A stretch of 30,912 nt of DNA, from positions 1 to 30,912 of the forward strand of contig CAZBQG010000016.1 of NCBI GenBank assembly GCA_964493945.1, written 5' to 3'. Below the pieces are notes generated by a model. It saw nothing but the letters and a program-made list of their open reading frames with translations. It was not told where the DNA came from and made no database searches. Position numbers and translations under genes: made by a program. The DNA is from CAZBQG01 sp964493945 (lineage in GTDB: Bacteria > Pseudomonadota > Alphaproteobacteria > Rhodospirillales > UBA2165). This document shows positions 1 through 8,503 of this stretch, one piece after another; within the stretch, counting starts at the first letter, position 1, and the number at the start of each line of letters is the position of its first letter.

Positions 1-51
1 CAACCAGACAATCTGGCCGCTTCTCAGTGGTGGATTATTGCTCCGGCGTTC

Positions 52-426
52 TCAATAGGCTTTTAGAACTTGATCTGGCTTTTTCTTGTCTTGATCAATG
101 ATGCCCTTTGCGAAATGAGCAAGCGGCTCCTTGGGATCGGCTTTGAGCGCCGCCTGGGCATCGTGAAGGGCTAATTCAGGAGATTTGGTAACGGAATAGG
201 CTCTGGAGCGCATGGCCAAGGCCTTGGCGTTTTCAGGCCGGCGCTTGACGATCGCGGAGAAAATGACGATGGCCCGTTTGTAATCCCCCGCCTTAAAGAC
301 CTTCACGCCTGTTTCAAACTTGGCCGGGCCATTTCTCTCCTGCGCGGTGGCGGCAACGGAAACGATGAGCACCGCAGCCAAGATGGCCGCCAGCACCAAC
401 CCTCTTAAGTAGTAATTCCTAAGCAT
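52..426 (-). CDS. Small secreted TPR-repeat protein
   Basis: A 124-residue protein. An N-terminal hydrophobic stretch (about residues 8-28) ends in an Ala-rich site (AATAQ) and looks like a signal peptide, so export to the periplasm is likely. The rest reads as two to three tetratricopeptide helices: KAGDYKRAIVIFSAIVKRRP is followed by an Ala-rich second unit with DAQAALKADPKEPLAHFAKG. TPRs mediate protein-protein contacts, but no partner is evident here. Start ATG at 426; stop TGA at 52-54. The gene lies downstream of the FAD oxidoreductase on the same strand with a gap of about 107 bp, so co-transcription is possible. Nothing in the sequence indicates a specific function. Confidence 0.75.
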   Translation of the reverse strand: MLRNYYLRGLVLAAILAAVLIVSVAATAQERNGPAKFETGVKVFKAGDYKRAIVIFSAIVKRRPENAKALAMRSRAYSVTKSPELALHDAQAALKADPKEPLAHFAKGIIDQDKKKPDQVLKAY

Positions 427-533
427 GGCGCTATTCTAACAGAGGCGGACGTGGATTCAAAATAAAGGCGCCTTGTCAGGAAGCCGGGCTAGGCAGTATG
501 GAAGCGTCTCTCCCGCGCGCTGATCACCAACCC

Positions 534-1826
534 TCAATCCCGGCGCTCCAGATTGTCATGGAGCCGATCCTGAAGCGCGCCTACATCAATCTGGTGCACG
601 CTGCCCGATCCTGCCAGGTCCAAGGCGTGGGCAGCGGCAGCGCCCGTCGCCATGCAGGGGCCCATGACCCGGACACTTGATAGCGCGGCCACATCACCGT
701 CGATGCAGCGCCCAGCCGCCACCAGATTATCGGCCTCGGGCGAGATCATGGCGCTTAGGGGCACATAATGCATGTGACCCGCACCGAAGGCTTCCCAATG
801 GACCTGTTCGGGCGTGTCGTGGAGTTCGATGGGCCAGGCGGCGCGGGCGACGGCGTCGGGGTAGCGCATACCTGCCCGCACTTCTTCGGTGGTGATCTGT
901 TTGGCGCCGGCGATCCAGCGGGTCTGGCGCACGCCGGGCGCGCCATAGCTGCGCACCCTGGACTGGGCGAAGCCAGCGGGAAATTCAGTTTTGAGAAAAC
1001 GCAGGACTTCGCCGGTCTGGCGTTTGCCTTCTCTGGCCTGGATGGCGGCGGCGACGGCATTCAGGGGCGTTTCCATATGGGTCATATTGACCAGCGCCGT
1101 GCCCCGCCCGGCAAAAACAAAGGCGAAACCATCGGTGCGCACCAGCCCGTAATCACCGGCCTTTTCCTTAAGGCGCCCGGTGAGTTCTTCGCGGCTGGGC
1201 TGGCGGGCCTCGTCTATCCCTTCCAGGACCATCATCTGGGTGCCGAAGACGGGCGTCGTGTCCGCCACGTGGCATTCAAGCCCGGCCAGCCAGACCAGCA
1301 CCGCATCCCCCGTCCCATCGACGAAGCCGTCCGCCTCGATGCGCATATCGCCGTGGCGGGTGGCCACGCCCAGGCTGGTGATGCGCCGGTCCCGGCGGTC
1401 CACTTCGCGCAGCACGGCGCCCGGCACGACGGTCACGCCCGCCTCGAAGACCGCCGCCTCGATCCAATTGGCCAGCGCCACTTCGTCATAGAGGATGACG
1501 GTGGTCACCGGACCTTCCCGGTAATCCAAGGCACCCTCGGCGCCCAGATCTTCCAGAATGCCATCGGCGATGCCATGGGTGATCTGATAGGGCTCTGGCC
1601 CGTTGGAAAAGAGTCCGCAAAAAGTGCCTATCATGGAATTGCTGGCCTGGCCGCCCAATACCTGCTGGGCATCAACCAGCACCACCCGGGCGCCCAATCT
1701 GGCCGCCTCGATGGCCGCCGAGACGCCGGCCACACCGCCGCCCGCGACGCAGATATCGGCGCTTAGAGTTTCAGAGTCTTGGTCCGGCGCGCGCCTGACC
1801 GGTTTGGTGGCCCATTTGTCTGTCAT
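534..1826 (-). CDS. FAD-dependent oxidoreductase (FAD_oxidored family)
   Basis: About 430 residues from the ATG at 1826. That start is preferred because GGAG and AGGA lie 6-14 nt upstream; the frame extends to 1883 without a better signal. The Rossmann dinucleotide-binding motif is clear near residues 26-50 (VAGGGVAGVSAAIEAARLGA), followed by an acidic strand end (VVLVD) and a GGQAS motif that fits the FAD_oxidored (PF12831) group. A second conserved region, VDGTGDAVL, and a C-terminal segment with VAAGRCIDGD and GPCMATGAAAA are typical of the FAD-binding fold in these flavoproteins. It should catalyse a flavin-dependent redox step on a small organic substrate that cannot be named. It is divergent from the acyl-CoA synthetase with about 90 bp between starts, suggesting a shared regulatory region. 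Confidence 0.85.
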   Translation of the reverse strand: MTDKWATKPVRRAPDQDSETLSADICVAGGGVAGVSAAIEAARLGARVVLVDAQQVLGGQASNSMIGTFCGLFSNGPEPYQITHGIADGILEDLGAEGALDYREGPVTTVILYDEVALANWIEAAVFEAGVTVVPGAVLREVDRRDRRITSLGVATRHGDMRIEADGFVDGTGDAVLVWLAGLECHVADTTPVFGTQMMVLEGIDEARQPSREELTGRLKEKAGDYGLVRTDGFAFVFAGRGTALVNMTHMETPLNAVAAAIQAREGKRQTGEVLRFLKTEFPAGFAQSRVRSYGAPGVRQTRWIAGAKQITTEEVRAGMRYPDAVARAAWPIELHDTPEQVHWEAFGAGHMHYVPLSAMISPEADNLVAAGRCIDGDVAALSSVRVMGPCMATGAAAAHALDLAGSGSVHQIDVGALQDRLHDNLERRD

Positions 1827-1915
1827 GGATTCCTGCTCCGCTGGTGAGACTTGCCGGCCATCATAGCCCGGCGCGGGCTTCACCTGAAAGCGGCCGGGTG
1901 ATAGGCTCAGCCGCC

Positions 1916-3508
1916 ATGCCCAATAATTCCATCCAGGGCCACGATCCGGCCATTCCCTTCCATTCCTGGCTCCACACCTTACGGAGCCACAGGGATGCGC
2001 ACCCGGATAAATTAGCGCTGGTGGATCTGGCCCGGGATGCTTCCATCACCTGGGGGCAGATCTATGAGACCGCCAGCCGGCTGGCGCACTACCTGATGCA
2101 GCACGATGTGCGGCCGGGCGACCGGGTTGCCCTGCTTGCCGGCGAATGCATGGAGAAATTGATTATCCATGCCGGGCTGTGGCGGGTGGGCGCCGTGGTC
2201 ATGCCGCTGAATGTGGAAATGAATCAGGCCTATATGGCCGAATATCTTTGCATGCTGGAGCCCAAGCTGACGCTCTGGCAGGATGGGCTGGACGGGGCCG
2301 CCCTGACCAAAGGCGTCGGCGGTAAGATTATGCGCTTCACCCATTGGCTCCCGAGTCTGGGGCGGGCGGAGGAGGCGGGAGACCCGGCAGCGGATGAATT
2401 CTTCCAATGCCTGGCCGCCCAGCCGGCGGAGCCTGAATTGCCGGGTGAGGTGGACCCTTTCGGGACGGCCATCATCTTTTGCACTTCCGGGACAACGGCC
2501 AAGCCCAAGCTGATCGTCTGTAGCCACATGTGTGAATGGCTGTTCGGGCTTTCTTCCATCGACAATATCGGGCTGACAGGCCAGGACCGGACGCTGGAAT
2601 ACCGGTCTTTCGGCTGGGCATCCGCCTTGGGGCTTTCCCTGGTTCCCTGGCTGCAGACCGGCTGTACCTTGCATGTGGCGCCGCAATTTTCCCACAGTCA
2701 TTTTTTCGACTGGATCAAGCGTTACGAAATCACCTTCGCGCCGGGCATTCCGACGGTGCTCAACATGCTGCTGGACAAGCCCACCGGTGTCACCGCCGAG
2801 GATATCCCCAGCCTCCGTTTCATGACCTCATCCACGGCCCCCCTTTCGCCCGAACGCTGGCGTCAGTTCGAGGAAACCTATGGCATTACCCTGTTGCAGG
2901 CCTATGGCTCGTCGGAAGCGGGCTGGATATGTTCCAACCGGCCGGGACGTATAAAAAAGGGCACGGTGGGCCCGCCCTCCAAACACCAGGAATTCGACAT
3001 CGTCGATGGGGATGGCCAAACCTGTCCGCCGGGCTTGGAGGGCGAGGTGACCGTCGGCGGGCCCCAGACCTATAGCGTCACCATCACGCCGGAAGGAAAA
3101 TGGGAGTACCCGCCCGAACGCATCCGCCACGGCGATCTGGCCGTCATGGACGAAGAGGGCTTCGTCACCGTTACCGGGCGGGTCAAGGATGTGATTATCC
3201 GGGGGGGCTTCAACATATCGCCGCTGGAGATCGACCATATCCTGGCCCAGATTGATGAATTGTCCGAAGCCGCCGCCATCGGCGTACCGCACGGGACCTG
3301 GGGCGAGGAAGTGGTCTGCTTCGTGGTGACCAAGGAAGGCCGAAGCCTAAGCGAAGAGAAAGTAAAAACCCACTGCGCCCAGACCCTGCCCGAGGCCAAA
3401 ATGCCCAAACATGTCTATTTCATAGAAGCCATCCCCAAAAACGACCGGGGCAAGGTAAAACGGGATGCGCTGAAGGATTTATGGCTGGAAGAAAACGGTC
3501 AGGCCTAA
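1916..3508 (+). CDS. AMP-forming acyl-CoA synthetase / ligase
   Basis: A 530-residue member of the ANL adenylate-forming superfamily, which activates a carboxylic acid as acyl-AMP and transfers it to CoA. The phosphate-binding signature TSGTTAKPK lies near residue 190 and the YGSSEAGW motif near 328. RHGDLAVMDEEGF and GRVKDVIIRGGFNISP mark the hinge and C-terminal domain, and PKNDRGKVKRD near 505 carries the catalytic lysine region. ATG 1916 is chosen because it sits where family similarity begins and clears the divergent gene; the frame extends to 1844, but the extra residues look non-conserved. The Shine-Dalgarno is weak. The substrate (aromatic or aliphatic acid) cannot be decided from motifs. 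The divergent flavoprotein gene and the downstream catabolic genes suggest a degradative role. Confidence 0.88.
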   Translation: MPNNSIQGHDPAIPFHSWLHTLRSHRDAHPDKLALVDLARDASITWGQIYETASRLAHYLMQHDVRPGDRVALLAGECMEKLIIHAGLWRVGAVVMPLNVEMNQAYMAEYLCMLEPKLTLWQDGLDGAALTKGVGGKIMRFTHWLPSLGRAEEAGDPAADEFFQCLAAQPAEPELPGEVDPFGTAIIFCTSGTTAKPKLIVCSHMCEWLFGLSSIDNIGLTGQDRTLEYRSFGWASALGLSLVPWLQTGCTLHVAPQFSHSHFFDWIKRYEITFAPGIPTVLNMLLDKPTGVTAEDIPSLRFMTSSTAPLSPERWRQFEETYGITLLQAYGSSEAGWICSNRPGRIKKGTVGPPSKHQEFDIVDGDGQTCPPGLEGEVTVGGPQTYSVTITPEGKWEYPPERIRHGDLAVMDEEGFVTVTGRVKDVIIRGGFNISPLEIDHILAQIDELSEAAAIGVPHGTWGEEVVCFVVTKEGRSLSEEKVKTHCAQTLPEAKMPKHVYFIEAIPKNDRGKVKRDALKDLWLEENGQA

Positions 3509-3652
3509 ATATCATTCGGATTTGATCCTTCAAAAAGAAATCACCTATTGAAATTTCGTTGTTTTTATATCTTTACTAGTTTCAATCAAATTGTTGACCG
3601 TAATTATATAACATGATATTTTTCAGTCAACTATTTGATTGAAATTAAAATA
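3509..3652. other. AT-rich intergenic segment before the ATPase
   Basis: A stretch of 144 bp that is strikingly AT-rich against its GC-rich surroundings, with runs such as TTTTTATAT and TTATATAAC. It contains the long inverted repeat listed separately. No reading frame with coding character is visible. It probably holds the promoter of the downstream ATPase gene and, by base composition, may have been acquired with it. Confidence 0.6.
3580..3644. repeat. 19-bp inverted repeat (18/19 match), 27-nt spacer
   Basis: The left arm is TTTCAATCAAATTGTTGAC at 3580-3598. The right arm is GTCAACTATTTGATTGAAA at 3626-3644, whose reverse complement differs from the left arm at one base. The 27-nt spacer is AT-rich. 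The right arm overlaps an alternative TTG start (3635) and ends 8 nt before ATG 3653. It could therefore be an operator, an RNA hairpin limiting translation of the ATPase, or a mobile-element end remnant. There is no T-run typical of a terminator. Confidence 0.7.
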
Positions 3653-5071
3653 ATGTTTGAAATCCCGGATGCTGAGATAAAAAACCGGCTGCGCTTCGAC
3701 AATATCTGGTGGGAATCGGGCGAAGTGGATGGGTGCTACCGGAACTGGCCCCGCCGGGCTTATCTAGAGGGTTTCATGGAACTGGTGCGCCCGGGCGGTG
3801 CCGAGCGCGCCGTGGTTCTCATGGGCCCCCGCCGGGTGGGTAAGACGGTGATGATCCACCAGGCCATTCACGGGCTTATGGGTTCAGGGGTGGCAGCCAG
3901 GGATATTCTGTATCTATCCGCCGACACGCCGGTCTATACCGGGCTTTCCCTGGAAACCCTCTTGCGCCATTTCCAGGAGATTCATTCTCACGAACGAACG
4001 GCCCCCCTGTATGTTTTTTTCGATGAAATCCAATATCACCCGGAATGGGAACTCCATCTGAAATCTTTGGTGGATTCCTATCCCTCCATCCGGTTCGTGG
4101 CCTCCGGCTCAGCGGCGGCGGCCCTGAAGCAGAAAAGCCGGGAATCGGGCGCCGGCAGATTCACCCTCTTTATCCTGCCGCCCCTGACTTTTTGTGAGTT
4201 CCTGGATTTCAGACGGCAAAGCTCACTCATTCTCAGGGATGTGGACCGGCTCAACGAGCAATTCATGGACTATCTGAATTTCGGTGGTTTTCCGGAGGCC
4301 GTGACCGATGAGCGGGTGCGGGCCGATATGGGCCGGTATGTGGCGGATGACATCATCGATAAAGTGCTGCTCCGCGATCTGCCCAGTCTATACGGCATCA
4401 GCGATCCCCAGGAACTAAACCGGATATTTACCGTGCTCGCTCTGAATACCGGCCAAGAAGTGAACATCGAAAGCCTGTCCCAATCCTCCAATGTTAGCAA
4501 AAACACGCTCAAGAAATATTTGGAGTATTTGGAAGCAGCGTTCCTCATTCAGCGGCTCCCGCGAATGGATGAAAACGCCAAACGCTTCAGGAAGCAGACA
4601 AACTTTAAAATCTATCTGACCAATCCGTCACTCAGGGCCGCCCTTTTCGGAGCTATCGGTCCCGATGACCCGGCCATGGGGCAGATGGCGGAAACCGCTA
4701 TCGTCAGCCAATATGCTCAAAGCCAAGCCTTTAAATTTTTGAGCTATGCACGTTGGAAGGCGGGTGAAGTGGGCCTGATTTATAGGTTACCGGACTTTGC
4801 CGAGGCGATTGAAGTCAAGTGGAGCGACCGGGTTTTTGATCACCCCACGGACGAACTGAAAGACCTGACCGCCTTTTGTAAAAAGAACGGACCTTTTGAC
4901 GTCATCGCGGCAACCACGCGGACGCGAAGCGGTGAGCAAAAGATTGGCGAAATGGAGATCGAATTTGTTCCCACCTCCACCGTTTGCTATGGGGTTGGCA
5001 GGGGTTTTGTTCAATCAGAACTCGAAGCCGGCAGTCACCCCTTGACGGCGCTCGACTTCATCAATCCTTGA
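3653..5071 (+). CDS. AAA_14/DUF4143-type P-loop ATPase
   Basis: A 472-residue protein. The Walker A motif GPRRVGKT is at residues 58-65 and the Walker B motif VFFDEIQ at about 121-127, followed by a sensor-like FVASGSAA. The C-terminal half (VNIESLSQSSNVSKNTLKKY, a winged-helix-like segment, then YLTNPSLRAALFG and a late EAIEVKWSD) matches the layout of AAA_14 plus DUF4143 proteins. These are common, poorly characterised ATPases often found on variable DNA, and EVKWSD resembles a nuclease-like fold end. The start is taken as ATG 3653; a TTG at 3635 is in frame but lies in the inverted repeat. The 3' end overlaps argG convergently by 11 bp. Its lone position and AT-rich leader suggest insertion. 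Its cellular role is unknown. Confidence 0.85.
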   Translation: MFEIPDAEIKNRLRFDNIWWESGEVDGCYRNWPRRAYLEGFMELVRPGGAERAVVLMGPRRVGKTVMIHQAIHGLMGSGVAARDILYLSADTPVYTGLSLETLLRHFQEIHSHERTAPLYVFFDEIQYHPEWELHLKSLVDSYPSIRFVASGSAAAALKQKSRESGAGRFTLFILPPLTFCEFLDFRRQSSLILRDVDRLNEQFMDYLNFGGFPEAVTDERVRADMGRYVADDIIDKVLLRDLPSLYGISDPQELNRIFTVLALNTGQEVNIESLSQSSNVSKNTLKKYLEYLEAAFLIQRLPRMDENAKRFRKQTNFKIYLTNPSLRAALFGAIGPDDPAMGQMAETAIVSQYAQSQAFKFLSYARWKAGEVGLIYRLPDFAEAIEVKWSDRVFDHPTDELKDLTAFCKKNGPFDVIAATTRTRSGEQKIGEMEIEFVPTSTVCYGVGRGFVQSELEAGSHPLTALDFINP

Positions 5072-6269
5072 GCTTCCCCGCCAGCCGCAAGCGCAGCGCA
5101 TTGAGCTTGATGAACCCCTCGGCATCCTTTTGGTCATAGACGCTGTCTTCTTCGAAGGTGGCCATGTCCTGGTCATAGAGGCTCAAGGGTGATTTGCGTC
5201 CCGTGAGCGTGATGTTGCCCTTGTAGAGTTTCAGCCGGGCCGTGCCACTGACGTTCTTCTGGCTCTCATCGATGGCCGCCTGGATCATGCGCCGTTCGGG
5301 CGAGAACCAGAAGCCGTTATAGACCAGCTCCGCATAGCGGGGCATGAGCTCATCTTTGAGGTGCGCCGCCCCCTTGTCCAGGGTCAGGCTTTCCACGGCC
5401 CGCCTGGCGGCCAGCAACAATGTGCCGCCGGGAGTCTCATAGACGCCTCGGGATTTCATGCCGACGAAGCGGTTCTCGACAATGTCGATGCGCCCGATGC
5501 CGTTGGCCCCGGCCACTTCGTTGAGCGCGGTCAAGAGTTCGGCCGGGCCCTTCTGCTTGCCATTGATGGCCACCGGATCGCCGGTATCGAAATCTATTTC
5601 GATTTCCGTCGGCGTGTCGGGGGCCGCCTCGGGGGCGACGGAGCGGGTAAACATGTCTTCATCGGGCGCCACCCAGGGATCCTCCAGCGCTTTGCCTTCG
5701 TAGGAGATATGCAACAGGTTGGCGTCCGTCGAATAGGGCGGCTCGCCCCGTTTGTCGGTGGCGATGGGAATCTGGTGGGCTTCGGCATATTCAAGCAATT
5801 TGGCCCGCGAATTCAGGTCCCATTCGCGCCAGGGTGCGATCACTTTTATATCCGGATCGAGGGCGTAATAGCCAAGCTCGAAGCGCACCTGATCATTGCC
5901 CTTGCCGGTCGCCCCATGGACCACGGCGTCGGCGCCCACCTGTTTGGCGATCTCGATCTGGCGCTTGGCGATCAGGGGCCTGGCGATGGAGGTGCCCAGC
6001 AGATAGATGCCTTCATATAAGGCATTTGCGCGGAACATGGGAAAGACGTAATCGCCGACGAATTCATCACTCAAATCCTCGATGAAGATTTCCGCAGCAC
6101 CCATGGATTGGGCTTTTTCGCGGGCCGGTTCCACCTCTTCGCCCTGGCCGATATCAGCCGTGAAGGTGACCACCTGGCAGTCATAATCCTCCTGCAGCCA
6201 TTTCAAAATGACCGAAGTATCCAGCCCTCCCGAATAGGCCAGCACGACTTTTTTGACATCGCCCGTCAT
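5061..6269 (-). CDS. argG: Argininosuccinate synthase
   Basis: A 402-residue protein of the usual ArgG length. It ligates citrulline and aspartate using ATP, giving argininosuccinate, in cytoplasmic arginine biosynthesis. The N-terminal PP-loop AYSGGLDTSV (about residues 10-19) is diagnostic, and GATGKGNDQVRFELGYYAL and the downstream EWDLNSR segment are characteristic of the family. ATG 6269 is supported by AAGGAA seven nt upstream. It is the clearest core-metabolism anchor in the window. Its 3' end overlaps the ATPase gene convergently. No other arginine gene is adjacent, so it is probably monocistronic or led by its own promoter in the 75-bp gap after the DsbA-like gene. Confidence 0.97.
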   Translation of the reverse strand: MTGDVKKVVLAYSGGLDTSVILKWLQEDYDCQVVTFTADIGQGEEVEPAREKAQSMGAAEIFIEDLSDEFVGDYVFPMFRANALYEGIYLLGTSIARPLIAKRQIEIAKQVGADAVVHGATGKGNDQVRFELGYYALDPDIKVIAPWREWDLNSRAKLLEYAEAHQIPIATDKRGEPPYSTDANLLHISYEGKALEDPWVAPDEDMFTRSVAPEAAPDTPTEIEIDFDTGDPVAINGKQKGPAELLTALNEVAGANGIGRIDIVENRFVGMKSRGVYETPGGTLLLAARRAVESLTLDKGAAHLKDELMPRYAELVYNGFWFSPERRMIQAAIDESQKNVSGTARLKLYKGNITLTGRKSPLSLYDQDMATFEEDSVYDQKDAEGFIKLNALRLRLAGKLKD

Positions 6270-6343
6270 GGCGAAATTCCTTGTTCCAAACTTGCTCCCA
6301 GGCGCGCGAAGTATAGGGATATGGGGCGTCCGGGCAAGGTGCT

Positions 6344-6967
6344 TCAGGCACCCAGCCAGCCATCCAGGGCACCCTGCAATTGCTCGTAAGGCTGATAGCC
6401 GACGGTCAGATAGGCATAACCCTCCGGGCCGTTGACCACCACGGTCGGAAACCCGGTCACCCCCAGCCGCCCGGCCAGTTGGAAATCCTTCGCCGTCGCC
6501 TCGCGCATTTCATCGCTTTCCAGGGTGGCGGTAAACAGATCCCGCTTGAACCCGGCCTTGGCGGCCAAGTCGGTAAGCACTGAGGCCTCGGTAATATCCG
6601 CGTTTTCGGCGTAGAAAGCGTATTGCAGATCAGAGAAATATTCCAGCGCCCTGGCGTCGCCGGCCAGATGGCGCGCGCTGACCGCTGCGCGGCACGGAGG
6701 CTCGGTGTCATAGACGAAATCATCGCGCTCCAGAATGTCAAAGATGAAGGGCTGGCCGCTTCTGGCATTCACGTCCCGCCAATGTTCCCGCAGGAATTTT
6801 TTCCGCTGATCATCCTGGGGTTCCGTGGTGCCGGCATGCAGCCCACCCACCACAAGGCTCATATGGGCGCGCCCAGCGCAGAGCTCGCCGATGGCCGCTT
6901 TGACCGGCGAAAAGCCCCAACACCAGGAACACATGGGATCGCCCACATAGATAACTTCCTTGGTCAT
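6344..6967 (-). CDS. FrnE/DsbA-family thiol-disulfide oxidoreductase
   Basis: A 207-residue thioredoxin-fold protein. The CSWC active-site motif lies at residues 13-16 right after the first strand (VIYVGDPM), and the cis-proline loop is near VTGFPTVVV. A long helical insertion separates the two, as in the cytoplasmic DsbA-like FrnE group. There is no signal peptide, so it probably acts in the cytoplasm on disulfides or as an isomerase-like protein. ATG 6967 (MTKEV) is preferred over the in-frame TTG at 6973. It is encoded on the same strand as aceA upstream, about 40 bp away, and argG downstream. No specific partner is implied by the context. Confidence 0.85.
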   Translation of the reverse strand: MTKEVIYVGDPMCSWCWGFSPVKAAIGELCAGRAHMSLVVGGLHAGTTEPQDDQRKKFLREHWRDVNARSGQPFIFDILERDDFVYDTEPPCRAAVSARHLAGDARALEYFSDLQYAFYAENADITEASVLTDLAAKAGFKRDLFTATLESDEMREATAKDFQLAGRLGVTGFPTVVVNGPEGYAYLTVGYQPYEQLQGALDGWLGA

Positions 6968-7006
6968 GCCCAAGCCTAGGACATTTCCGGGCGTTTGGAA
7001 AAGGAC

Positions 7007-8311
7007 TTAAGCCGCGACCGCGTCCTCGCCGTCCTTGAACTGATCCGTCTCGGTGGAGTCACCCATTGCGGTGGTGGATGAGGTTCCACCCGAAATAACT
7101 TGCGCCACGGCGTCGAAATAGCCGGTGCCCACTTCACGCTGATGGCGGGTGGCCGTATAGCCGTCTTCCTCGGAGGCGAATTCGGCCTGCTGCAATTCGG
7201 AATAGGCTGCCATGCCCCGGGCCTCAAAGCCCTGGGCCAATTGGAACATGCCGTGGTTGAGCTGATGGAAACCGGCCAGGGTGACGAACTGGAACTTGTA
7301 CCCCATTTCAGCCAACTCACGCTGGAAATTGGCGATGGTGGGTTTGTCCAGATTGGCTTCCCAGTTGAAGGACGGTGAGCAGTTATAGGCCAGCATCTTA
7401 CCCGGATATTTCTTATGGATGGCTTCGGCGAAGATGCGCGCTTCTTCCAGGTTGGGCTTGGAGGTTTCCCACCACATCAGGTCGGAATAGGGCGCATAAT
7501 CCAAACAACGTGAAATGCAGGCTTCCACTCCGTTGCGGATGCGGTAGAACCCTTCCGCCGTGCGGTCTTCGCTCTCGATAAATGGCCGGTCGCGTTCATC
7601 TATGTCAGACGTGATCAGCTTGGCGCTTTCCGCATCCGTGCGGCAGACCACCAGGCTCGAAACGCCCATCACATCAGCCGCCAGGCGGGCCGCCGTCAGA
7701 TTGCGGATATGTTGCTGGGTGGGGATCAGGACCTTGCCGCCCAAATGACCGCATTTCTTTTCAGACGCCAACTGGTCTTCGTAATGAACCCCCGCGGCAC
7801 CTGCCTCGATGAAGGCTTTCATCAGCTCGAACGCATTGAGCGAGCCGCCGAAACCGGCTTCGGCATCGGCAACGATGGGGGCAAACCAATTGCGCCCACT
7901 GCCACCTTCCGAATGTTCCACTTGATCGGCCCGCTGCAGGGTGCGGTTGATCTTGCGCACCAGTTCGGGTGCCGAATTGGCCGGATAGAGACTCTGGTCG
8001 GAATACATGGCGCCCGCCGTATTGGCATCCGCCGCCACCTGCCAGCCCGAAAGATAGATGGCCTTTAGCCCGGCCCGCACCATCTGCATGGCTTGGTTGC
8101 CCGAAAGGGCGCCAAGGGCCGCCACATAATCCTCGCTCTGCAAAAGCTCCCAAAGCCGGGTGGCACCCAGTTCGGCCAAGGTATGGCGGATATGGACCGA
8201 GCCCCGGAGACGCAGGACTTCGTCCGGGCCGTAATTGCGCTCGATTCCGTCATAGCGCCTGGCAGGCGCAGTGGGGACCAAGCTTTCGAAACTGGCTGTC
8301 TGGGGGCTCAT
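7007..8311 (-). CDS. aceA: Isocitrate lyase
   Basis: A 434-residue protein that cleaves isocitrate to glyoxylate and succinate in the glyoxylate bypass. The catalytic signature KKCGHLGGKVLIPT is present, along with the GGSLNAFELMKAFIEAGAAG and WWETSKPN regions typical of prokaryotic AceA. Its length is normal for the bacterial form. ATG 8311 is backed by AAGGAA six nt upstream. The gene is divergent from the ScfR/RamB-type regulator, and the AT-rich region between them carries repeated TGTAAA boxes, so it is probably controlled by that regulator according to acetate or fatty-acid availability. No malate synthase gene is present in the window. Confidence 0.97.
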   Translation of the reverse strand: MSPQTASFESLVPTAPARRYDGIERNYGPDEVLRLRGSVHIRHTLAELGATRLWELLQSEDYVAALGALSGNQAMQMVRAGLKAIYLSGWQVAADANTAGAMYSDQSLYPANSAPELVRKINRTLQRADQVEHSEGGSGRNWFAPIVADAEAGFGGSLNAFELMKAFIEAGAAGVHYEDQLASEKKCGHLGGKVLIPTQQHIRNLTAARLAADVMGVSSLVVCRTDAESAKLITSDIDERDRPFIESEDRTAEGFYRIRNGVEACISRCLDYAPYSDLMWWETSKPNLEEARIFAEAIHKKYPGKMLAYNCSPSFNWEANLDKPTIANFQRELAEMGYKFQFVTLAGFHQLNHGMFQLAQGFEARGMAAYSELQQAEFASEEDGYTATRHQREVGTGYFDAVAQVISGGTSSTTAMGDSTETDQFKDGEDAVAA

Positions 8312-8353
8312 GGGCTGTTCCTTTATCTCTTAGAATATTGTCTGTATTATCGC

Positions 8354-8462
8354 TTACATAATTTACATATTTGGACTTAAAGTACATAACTTATTGAAAA
8401 AAACAGGTTAATATGAATTGTAAATCTATCTCAATTTCTGTAAACTTGTAAATATTGTAAAT
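8354..8462. promoter_or_regulatory. Cluster of TGTAAA boxes between aceA and its regulator
   Basis: Within the AT-rich aceA/regulator gap, TGTAAAT or TGTAAAC occurs as direct repeats at 8419-8425, 8439-8445, 8447-8453 and 8456-8462. The reverse form ATTTACA lies at 8361-8367 and a partial TTACA at 8354-8358. The last three boxes sit 8-9 bp apart. RamB/ScfR-type regulators are known to control aceA from this position in other bacteria. Assigning these boxes to the neighbouring regulator is inference. Confidence 0.55.
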
Positions 8463-8503
8463 TATTTGGTTGTTTGCGCAACCAAGGCCCATGGAGATCA
8501 AAA

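Noticed and set aside
768..1766. 332-residue open frame opposite the FAD oxidoreductase
   Set aside because: It lies wholly antisense to a gene with clear Rossmann and FAD motifs; its Gly/His/Asp-rich composition is typical of a shadow frame in GC-rich DNA.
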